Assembly (NCBI RefSeq): GCF_000499385.1
Contig: NW_013652052.1
Location: 161,109 to 225,108 of the forward strand
Direction: 5' to 3'
Origin: Eimeria necatrix
Lineage: Eukaryota; Apicomplexa; Conoidasida; Eucoccidiorida; Eimeriidae
Length of the DNA: 64,000 bases
Shown piece after piece: positions 55,301-64,000 of the stretch. The notes under the pieces are model-generated. The model searched no databases, was not told where the DNA came from, and was given only the letters and a program-made list of their open reading frames with translations. Numbering within the stretch: the stretch's first letter is position 1; each line of letters opens with the position of its first letter. The translations under genes were made by a program, and so were the position numbers.

Positions 55301-56218
55301 TCATCTGTACTATGCGCACCCCCGTCTGCCATTTCTGCTCCGAAAGGTGTGAAAGTAATCGCCCACTTGCATTCAGTCTTCTCTTCAGCGCCAGCTCCCT
55401 GCGCCCCGAGGACCTCACAGCCCGATGTTTCTAGCGTACCAGCACCCCCACCGCCGCCTCCTCTGCAAGAAGAAAGCCTTCAATATCGGCGAGGCCCTTG
55501 GGAGCATCTTCACAAGTACAAGCCTCCTGGCTGCCCTGGGACGCGTGCAGCTCAATGGGAGGGTCGCTCCAGTGGTGGGCCTCTCTTGCCCCTGCCAAGA
55601 TCCTCACCAGGAGGCCCACCTCTTCTTCCCACTCCAAGGGTCCCACCCCTTACACTTTCCTCACTTCACCCGGTGGATAGGGGATGGTTGCCAAACAGCT
55701 ACTGCATCTCCTCTGGGCCAGCAACAGGCGTAAAAGGAGCAGCACATCCTGGAGTTCCCTGGGTCATGGGGGGATTCTTTAAAGAACCAACGCCTATGAT
55801 TCATCCTGTTATGCAGCAGGGGGAGCCTCAGGTTTCCCTACAAAGGCTGTTGCTGCATCAACATGAGTTAATGAAGCACCAGCTGCTACAACAACGTCAA
55901 CAAGGGAGCTCACTGCCTGCTCCCTTGGAGAGCAAGAGTTATCCTACGGAGCAGCACGTTGAACGGGCACATAGAGAATTCAAGTTTCCAAGGAAAAACT
56001 CTGGGTTTCCTAGACAGCGTCGAAACAAACAAAGCCCGCTGGAACTGCAAAAGGCGCCCGATATTTTGCGCAGGACGGTGCACGGCAACCAAGGGATTGA
56101 GCCTCTGTCTCCGTGCCTTACTCTATCGTACGAAGCAGCAATCCACAAGCTACTGGGAATGGTCAACTCACTGGTGTTGGCTCGCTCATCTTGTAAAGAA
56201 GTGCGAGAACAGCAATAA
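52347..56218 (+). CDS. Protein of unknown function, six exons
   Basis: Phase-consistent model: 52347-53044, 53292-53477, 53603-53813, 53999-54145, 54322-54425, 54658-56218; about 970 residues. The first join is the weakest. The first two thirds have non-repetitive text, for example LGFLEGLLVEGLLVRVEL, VVSLLLVGRLYDSLCTAV, RHALISSFRRFLLLAREK and VSACGDAFERFPKS. The last exon is rich in Pro, Ser, Leu and Gln (a PPPPPP run near 55450). It ends with a helical stretch, YEAAIHKLLGMVNSLVLA. No known domain, signal peptide or clear membrane segment is seen. The start ATG at 52347 opens the frame after an in-frame stop region. I do not know the family. It converges with the minus-strand gene at 56813. 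Confidence 0.55.
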
Positions 56219-56812
56219 AGCTGTATACCGTCTGCATGCCTGCTCATAAAGGCTGATATTAGAAATCACGGAGGAGAAGGCCTGCTTCGTGGACCTGCTG
56301 CTGCTGCACTCTTGGTAAGCTGAGACTTAATTGTTGATTCGTATGAGCTGGCACTACCTTGCCAGCGATATCAAGCGCACCTCGACAGAACCAGAGAGGC
56401 TATTCGTTTTACCTGTAGCTACCAGGCGGTTGAAGGCTAACACGAGTCTCTTCAAGGTTAGTCAAGCCTGTTAGCTATGTGTATAGGTGGGTGATTTTAA
56501 AACTCTAGCTTAATTCGCTTGCAATGGTTTAACCTGCGCATGGACTGCGGCTTCTCCTATGTCCGCCAGTCAATCTCCGTGAAGTGCGTTACTTGCTAAA
56601 TTTTACCCTGCATATATGCCCGTCAGCACGAAAACTTAGAACATACAATTCCAGTTCAGGATGCACCCTCGGAACCCAAAGTGAGAGCAAAACAAATTTA
56701 CATTTTGTGGGGTATTCCCTGAATTAATACTGGCTGAAGTAGAGCGAGTGCCAAGGCGCATGAAACGGGTCTACTGAGTCCCTTCAGATAACTTGTTCCC
56801 CTAGCGAAGAGC
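56219..56812. other. Convergent intergenic region
   Basis: This stretch lies between the stop codons of two genes that face each other. Nothing else is recognised in it. Confidence 0.5.
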
Positions 56813-59248
56813 TCAGTGCTCATCTGCATCGTGTGCAGACTTCCTCAGAGGATGCGGGACGACGCCGTGAGAGTAGCCATCCAGCCTCTCAGGCCCCACC
56901 ATGTCTGGGTGAGGGTTGGTCTCGACGAAAGAAACGGGATCCTTCAGTATCTCTTTGTGGTCATATCGTGCGTGCAACGTGTCAAATGTGTGGTAGACAT
57001 TAGTCTTCACATGAGTGATGAATTGTTGGAAGCTTCGAGCCCCCAGAGGAAGAGCGACGGGCTCTCCATGATCATCGACTGCCATTTCCTCCTCATCCTG
57101 TTCTTCCTCCTCATGTTCTTCGTTAAATAGCTCGAAGTCATCAATATCTCCTTCGCTTTCAGTAGTTCCATCTTCAGGGGCATGGTAGACTTTTTGCAGT
57201 AAGAGAGCCTGAAGATGCTCGTCACCGCTGCGTTTCGGGTCGGCTGAGAGACAGAGGCATACAATACACCTTTGCACAGCATTTATAGTTTGCAAAGTCA
57301 GCATCATTATGACAGGCTTAGCCACCAAGAAACAGTACACATGCGGCATGGTACTTGTGTTAGTTTCTGTAGCCCATAGAGTATTCACACACATTTTTCA
57401 TGAGTGAATTTAGCAAGAACGGTCCATTCTCACCTTCAACTTTGATTGTCCCATCTGGTCGAGAACCCCCACTGGCTGCGTCTCTAACGATCCAATGAAC
57501 GCTTTTTGGTGCTCCATACTTTCTAAATGTGTGATCGTTCGTTTTTCTAATGGGAAGAATGGCTCCGTGAGCAAGGAAGGCCATGGGTTGAGGGTGCGCC
57601 AGGTCCAAGTGTTCGTTGAATATCCACGTATGATGCATGTGATCGTAGTACAAGAATATCGATGACATTTGTCCCTCCTGAGGCATATTAGTGCAAAAAG
57701 ACGAAAGACACACATTAAAGCGATGCATGGAACGATGAGATGAGTCCTAAATGAAAGACAAGTTGTGGGAAACAACCCAACAGGTAAACACCTTGAAAAT
57801 CGCTGATAAGAAATTCAACCACTGATCACGCTATATAGTATATGTATATATATATTATATATATATATGTGCCTGTATGCCTCTATAGCGGTTTCGTTCT
57901 GGCTACAGGTCCGTATCTGCGTGTTTCTAATGGTGCTGCGCTACGCCATCCAAGCATCTGCTCACCTTTTGCCAAATAAGTCTGCCGTGGTTCAGGTGTG
58001 GCTTCGGCCTCCCGTCCCTGATCATGTACATTTTGTAGGTGCCTGAAACACTCTGAAGCCTCTTACCGCCGTTAACTGATAGGAAACGCGGCAAGTACAC
58101 CTTCTTTGCATGCACGCCGATGACGTGCGTGTCGTTGTGCTGCCCATCTACAAACGGCAAGCGGAAGAGAGGGGTCTTGAGCCCAGGAATACCATCGGAT
58201 AGATGGAGGTCTTCGTGCGAAACTCCATCCTGCGCATGCTCAGCAAATTTTTCACGGGCGCAGTAATGGGACTAGCGAGGTGTGCGACTCACGATGCAAC
58301 CAGTGGGCAACTTCAAAAAGAAGTCAAATTGAAGCGCAAAAGTCAATCTGACGGAACAAAATGGATTAAGCACTAGTCACAGATACCTTCTCAAATGAGC
58401 TGTTTTGCATTTGGTGGCCTACCCAGATGTCAATGTACTCCGGTTCGTCTGGATGTTGCTTCATATCATCAAGCCCATCATGGTGGACATATTCTGGGTG
58501 AATTTCCGCAAGGTAGTCATCTGCGTGCAACTCTTCTTCTTCCTCCTCCTCTGCATAATCATGGGTATCTTCCGCTTCCTGTTCACCCTCCAGTAACTCC
58601 CCGTAACTTTGTCCCCCCTCATGGCCGACAACATTCTGGTGTGCACTGTCTTCGGCCACATGGTGCTGCGGGAAGTAGTGTTTGCCAGGTGAGTGGTGAG
58701 GTGCCCCCAGTGAGGAGTGGGAATGGCCCAACACGCCAGGTCGGTGGAAAGCAAAAAGCGGGTCTGAACTCCCGGTCCCTACAAAGTTTTCCGCTGAAGA
58801 ACTTGGTAGTAGGGGCTGCTGCATAGTATTTGCCGAACGGTTGAAGGTTGAAGAAGACAAGCAGAAGAATACTATGATCAACAGGGCCGCGAGCGCCATC
58901 CACATGCGGCTAGCCTGTGAAGACAAGTACACCATGTATGCACATCAGTTTTTGTGTACAAAAGTGGCAAGCGTAGCAAAAAGGGTCATGCCTAATTCGG
59001 ATTCACTTTTGGTCTAGGCCAGTCCCGAGACCATGAAGCTTGGATCAAGAAGGCTTTAGCGTCAAAGCTGTAAGGGTTTGGAAGCCTTCTGCAGATCAAA
59101 ACATGACTGTTGTGCTCACCTTCTTCAGATATTCTACGGGAGTCTTGCTCTTATCTTCAGTATGAGAGTATGCCTTGCCAGTTGCAGTTTCAAGGTCAAC
59201 GTCGGCGCAAGCCAGGGACGTGCGAGTCCTCATCACGGGCATCTCCAT
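56813..59248 (-). CDS. Single-pass type II membrane protein with acidic segments, five exons
   Basis: Exons in transcript order: 59248-59120, 58914-58387, 58271-57966, 57677-57434, 57243-56813, with perfect phase agreement; about 545 residues. The N-terminus (MEMPVMRTRTSLACADVDL) is followed at residues 46-66 by one hydrophobic segment, MALAALLIIVFFCL. With Arg and Lys before it, this predicts a signal anchor with the bulk outside the cytosol. A His/Glu/Asp-rich stretch comes next. Then a conserved-looking core: HVIGVHAKKVYLPRFLSVNG, YKMYMIRDGRPKPHLNHG, IFLYYDHMHHTWIFNEHLDL and KSVHWIVRDAA. After that there is a second acidic run and a His-rich tail. The GRP...LIW...LYYD...W pattern resembles a module I have seen in secreted coccidian proteins, but I cannot name it. 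Surface, secretory organelle or ER location are all possible. Confidence 0.75.
57838..57870. repeat. TA microsatellite
   Basis: A run of TATATA with small interruptions lies in the intron between the third and fourth exons of the membrane protein gene. No function is suggested. Confidence 0.85.
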
Positions 59249-62200
59249 TGTGTCCACAGGGTGCAAAAATACCAAAATACGCTTAGCAGAGATATCACCC
59301 TCACAGGGCCCCGTGTTTGAGAGGACTTTTGTGCAGAAGCACCGTAGAAGAGTGGGCGCGGACGACAGGCCCTGCACAACACAGGTAGTTCAACACCTTC
59401 TGGCAACTTCTAATCCCTTCCAGAACAAAAAATCACTTTAAGTTGAGCAATAAAACATGCAGAATAAGTCATATATTTGATTTGTGGCGAAGGACACGAC
59501 AAGCGAGCACAAGATCGCTACGAAACTCAGCGTCTCGCCATAGCGGCGGTGAGGACTCTCCAATGAAAGCTCGCTGAGGACACCTACAGCCGTCGTTCTT
59601 GTTATCGAGGTGCTCCCTGGAGTAAATATTGAAACACATACACATTTTATGTAAATATAGTAGTCAGGTTTTTTGCAGCAGATAATTTGCACGTGCAGTT
59701 GCTTTTCCACCGCTGCTCGAGATTGCTGCTTACGCAGCAGGCCGCGCGGCTCACACTATTGTGTGAGGACAACGCGCCTGCAGTTCGGCTGTCTCTCTCC
59801 GTTCTCTCATTTTGTTTAAGCCAAAGCGGTCTTTGAAATTACTTATTATTAACTGCGTCTCCTGCTTTCAGATAGCTGTCGCACAGCGACGGGACCGTAC
59901 CCTCTACACATCTTGTCGAGGCAGACCAGTGTACTGTGTGCCTACTGAGCGGAGCCAAGTAGAGTATCAAAGGCTTTGAAACAAGAGTCGCAATGCAGTG
60001 AAAATCGAAAGATACAAATTAAAGATCATTCCATTCTTAAATCCAGAGATGTTTACCCGTGACGCGTACGCAGCTAGATGCCCAACCTTCCTTGTAAACT
60101 CCATCCGCATTGCCTGACTATGCTGTTACCTGCCATGCTCTTCACATTTAATTTTTTACCTATCCTATACCTCTCTTCATATCAGTACGAGTTCAAGTAA
60201 TTTGCAGTGCCCCCCCCCAGGCACTTTCCTCAAAGCGCTATGATGAGGAACACAGTCAGCCTGGTAATGCTATGCACTTCAGTGAAAAATAATCTTTGCT
60301 TCCAAGTTACACTGCTGCCAAAAAATGGCAGAGCTTTTAAGGGGCCTAGGCCAACTCGGAAGAGCCCAAAGGTCCGCATGAAAACCGCCGGTCACTTCAT
60401 CATTCTGCGTAGGAAAACAGTCGACGATACTCACCTAGGAGCTCTTGCCTCTCTAGAACATTAGATTCTGTGTACTCGGGGGATTTAGTAACGCTTAGCG
60501 GGAATAGAGTACTGTCAGCACCTAGCAAAGTCGGTGTGGGACAATAAGCATTTGCTGCGCTCACCCACCATGTAAAATGAATGTATACGTCTTGCGAAAT
60601 CTATTGCATAGAGACACATGCGTGGGATTTAGGAACGGAATAACTACACAGTGGTACTTGCCATGGCTGAATCCCTCGTCGAGCGAGGGACGGAGAGTTA
60701 TAACACAGGTAAGAAATCATTCCTCGAATAAAAGAATTAATCAAACGTTTTCAGATTAGAACCACTGGTGAATCCCAGGGAACTTTTCAGAATCGGAAAG
60801 ATCTCATGTGAGTTGACTGTCCTCAACTCTGCAGAAAAAGCATACCGATGTTCTCTGCAGCATGCCAATGTCGTATTAACGGACGGGTTCAGCAGGGTTC
60901 GTGAGACTGGCAACATTATGAAGATGCCCCTGCGTCCGGTAAATACCCCGCATCAGTTGGAGAGTAGACGTATTCTGGCATTCAGTGAGGAAAAGCAACA
61001 GGGCAATGTTACCCCGAATAATCCAACACTAACGTGGATGGCTGGGATAGTGTTGAGCAACAAGCTAGCAGATAAGTGGCAGGCACAATAAACAAACGGA
61101 TTTTCTCTCAGAGTAGGCAAGAGTGGGGCTGCTTTCCTGAAGAGGCAGTGAATTTTTTTCGAACTAATCTGTTTGAAGAAGAATTCCTGTCTCTGCTTAT
61201 CCCATGATCTACAGCTCCTCGCAGCAGCTGCCGGGGAATCTTTTTATGGGAGTTCAGGGCAGAACGCTGACGAACGTGGGCCGTAACAGACTTGTCATGT
61301 AAGACACTGTGCAGCAAATAGTTGCCGCCACTGTAAGGATGTAGAGGAATACGAGATCTTGCACCAGAACTAAACCGAAAGGGAATGCATATCCACATCT
61401 TTTGCATAGAAAGCAAGCAGCATGGCAGTGCTGCAGCGCGAAACCCCATAGGAGCCTTTATGTACTGGATGAAGAGCTTTCGACCACTATAAATCGAGAC
61501 GACACGCAGGACGGGAGAAACTGAGGGCGCAGCAGAGTGAGGTACTACTCCAGATATTGTGCCAACCGTGCATCTTGAAGCAAGAAAGTGCTTTGGGCAG
61601 CAAGACCAAGCAGCAGGGTGGACGGACATGTGGCTTGGAAAAGATATGGTACAAGCCTCGCATACGTAGTAACAGCGCAACACCCTATAGGAGCCTTTAC
61701 GTACTGGATGAAGAGCTTTCGACTACACGTGAGGCACGGAAGCCGGTGAATGATGGGTAGAGGATGCTCCCGCCGTCAGCATACAGGGGATATCTGGTGG
61801 AAAACAAAGATCCAGAGGGGCTAAAGAAGACTGAGTAGATCGTCAGAGGGGAGGAGAAGGCTGGTGCGGTGTGAGGCGCCAACACCACCTCTGGTGGCAT
61901 CAAGAGTGACCACAGTTTTGCCTAAGTGGGTCTCTGTAAAATGTGTGTGTTTAGTGTATGTTCACGGTGACTAATAGTACGCTGCATATTGAATAATTAG
62001 TGGCTAAAGTGGCACTGTGTTGCATTAGATAATGCTCACTTGGTAACTCTCTAGTATGGTCTAGCGCTCAAGTACTGGTGCTAAGATGACGCTTTTTGAA
62101 AAACCAGCGACGAATCCTAGTATCATCAGTCTGTCATGCATTGAAAACGTGTAAATGGGAGCTATCTACCGATGGTATGAACAGGCAAGAGGATGACAGA

Positions 62201-64000
62201 GGTAACCGGCAGGAAAGGGAGCAGCCGAAGAATAGTCAACAGTTAAGTCTCAAATTGTGATACACTTGACTGTTACTATCATTAGTTCGAATTCACTCTA
62301 CTTTCTCACGTGGACGCTCCACTCTCCGTTTTTGGTGGTCAAGTTTAGAGCCTCCTTTTAGCTGGATATCCTCTTTTGCAGTGCATTCATGGAGGCCATC
62401 CGCCTTTTAAGTCACTTCGGCAACCTATAATTATAGGCAATTCTGCAGAGAGCCCACCACTGCCTTGTTTTGCTCCCGTTCTCATTCTCGTTCTTGAGAT
62501 AGGCATGCTTATCTCTCCCCCTGGTTTGTTTCTTACTAGTAAAGCAATACAGCCCTCTCGATGCAAGAATCTGCGAAGTCGAGGCGCCTCTCCCTTACCT
62601 TCGCAGCTGTTTTTTGTGTGAATTTGTGGGCTCTAATACTGAGGGGTGTTGAATAATGCTAAGATCCCGAAGGGACAAAATACGTGGAATGGTTCAGCTT
62701 CCAAAATTTCAGAAGGTGTGGTAGAATCTGTTGAGAGGGAACGGTTACGCTTGCTACATAAAATAGTACTATTGGAACGGCTGACACCGGCTTCCTCTGG
62801 TAACTGCTGGCTGCCCATTCAGATTAGCAACGGAGCCTAAAGCGTAAGAACAAGGAAAACCCTTTGCCGCGTCATGCAGCTCACTTCAGAATCTCACTAT
62901 CTTTCTTCGAGTCAGGAGACGGCCCAGCACATGCAACAATAGAACTGCATCGCCGGTAGGTGCGAGATCGTGACGGACATTGTTGAGTAAGGCCCCCGCT
63001 TACTTCTATACAAATTTATACAAGGACATGTAAAATATATACATGGAAATATAAGTACATACGCATGTACGTGTCCTTCTCATATGACTACTTCTGGACT
63101 GAGTAATCACTCGAAAATTCGATGTCACGGTAGCGTCGTGTATATATCTAGCAATCCCATATTGAGTTCCAGGTTAAGACCGCGCGGCCGCCGCCTCGAC
63201 GTGCCTCGGCAGGTTATTCCTCCTGAACTCACATTGTGCTTCGAGAAAACAACGTATCGGGAAAGTCGCCTTAGAAATTCTTTCTGTGGTGTCATCCTTA
63301 ATGCCTTCGCCCCAGGCAAAGCAACTCGTCAGCTGGCAGGTGAACACTAAGCGTAAATCTAATCGTGCTTCTTGGTAAAATTTGTTGGTTGCAATATAAG
63401 CAAATAGCTGCACAAGGTGTAACATCGAATCGAAAAACGTTGCGCACAAACGGCGGATACGCGGCAGGTAAATATCGTGGCAAGTGAGAGATACTCGCAA
63501 ACAGCCTCCTGTCTAAAAAGTCAGCCCCACACGGCTGGCTAGGTAACATGCAGAAAGCGCCCGCTGATTATGAGACCGTGCCCTCTTCGCTGGACGCCTG
63601 TCAGTTAAGTCGTTCCACCTGATATACCCGTTAAAAGGTGTAGTGAACAGCTGTCCGCACTGTTACTACGTAAAGTCCTAAGCGAGCCCGACTCGGCGGT
63701 CACTCGGTACTGTCGGTCGAAGGTACCTGACTTTAGTTGACAACTATGGAATACCTTATTTACCTCGTACAATTGAGTTCATATTATCATGAGGTGTGTA
63801 AACCCAAAATAATAGAACTGAAAGCTGACCTTCGCTGTGAGTCAGTGCCCGAGTCGCGTCGCGGCACCAACCTCGTGGTCAGCCTCGCACCCGGTGCGAG
63901 CTCTTTGTTCGCTCTTATGAATTTCCACTAGCCTACGGTGCCTTATGGCCTAAGATATTCGATATTATCCATGCTTTTCGCATTAGTAAGACTCGGGGGT
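59249..64000. other. Right-hand 4.7 kb without a supportable gene
   Basis: It begins with the promoter side of the membrane protein gene. Candidates that I examined are a plus-strand frame at 60768-61091 and a minus-strand frame of 191 codons at 61108-61683. Neither has a known domain, and the second overlaps an imperfect direct repeat. The rest is AT-rich with short frames only. No tRNA, rRNA or telomere-type repeat was seen. Confidence 0.45.
61444..61723. repeat. Imperfect direct repeat of about 40 bases, two copies 240 bases apart
   Basis: Copies at about 61444-61483 and 61683-61723 share AGGAGCCTTTAYGTACTGGA and TGAAGAGCTTTCGAC, with two or three differences. The surrounding sequence is also loosely similar, so a larger old duplication of about 240 bases is likely. 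Confidence 0.65.

Noticed and set aside
61108..61683. A 191-codon minus-strand ORF
   Set aside because: It is rich in Ser, Arg and Cys and has no domain. It spans a repeated segment, and its start lies in non-conserved sequence. Not strong enough to call.
63800..63940. Search for tRNA-like structure near the right edge and elsewhere
   Set aside because: No segment had both a T-arm consensus (GGTTCRANNCC) and a matching acceptor stem. I could not support any RNA gene.

Overview
The window looks like nuclear DNA of an apicomplexan of the coccidian group, most likely an eimeriid (Eimeria or Cyclospora type). The reasons are: genes split into many short exons by GT-AG introns of roughly 90-500 bases; several proteins carrying runs of Gln, Ser and Ala encoded by CAG-type triplets; flagellar genes, expected because coccidian male gametes are flagellated; and a Ty3/gypsy chromovirus. 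The species assignment is an inference, since there is no rRNA or other marker gene here.

Layout. Bases 1-745 hold the 3' end of a coiled-coil gene. A kinesin-3 motor gene with an FHA domain follows (2636-7798, + strand). From about 8.5 to 19.5 kb lies a nested retrotransposon complex. An old chromovirus LTR (8774-8911 plus 17266-17586) was split by a younger full-length chromovirus (8912-17260; two 419-base LTRs, AATAT target duplication). The younger element was itself interrupted by the 3' half of a non-LTR retrotransposon that appears to have an R2-type restriction-like endonuclease domain (about 14350-16050). All three are broken. A minus-strand gene with two HU-type domains like those of CCDC81 (20104-22389) and a plus-strand CFAP20/Bug22 gene (23631-25032) are divergent neighbours. 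From 25.1 to 29.5 kb there are only fragmentary minus-strand exons.

A Gln-rich gene of unknown function occupies 30576-34956. A 4.6-kb stretch without a supportable gene precedes a complete sixteen-exon gene for REV3, the catalytic subunit of DNA polymerase zeta (39613-51281). A six-exon gene of unknown function (52347-56218, +) and a five-exon type II membrane protein gene (56813-59248, -) converge. The last 4.7 kb shows no supportable gene.

How the genes relate. Kinesin-3, CFAP20 and the CCDC81-like protein all fit axoneme, basal body or microtubule functions, so the left third of the window may be a loose cluster used in microgamete formation; this is inference from gene identity. REV3 is a translesion DNA polymerase and is unrelated in function. 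Exon joins were worked out by eye from splice-site consensus and reading-frame phase. Where phases agree across a whole gene (REV3, CFAP20, the CCDC81-like gene, the membrane protein) I trust the model; elsewhere I say so.
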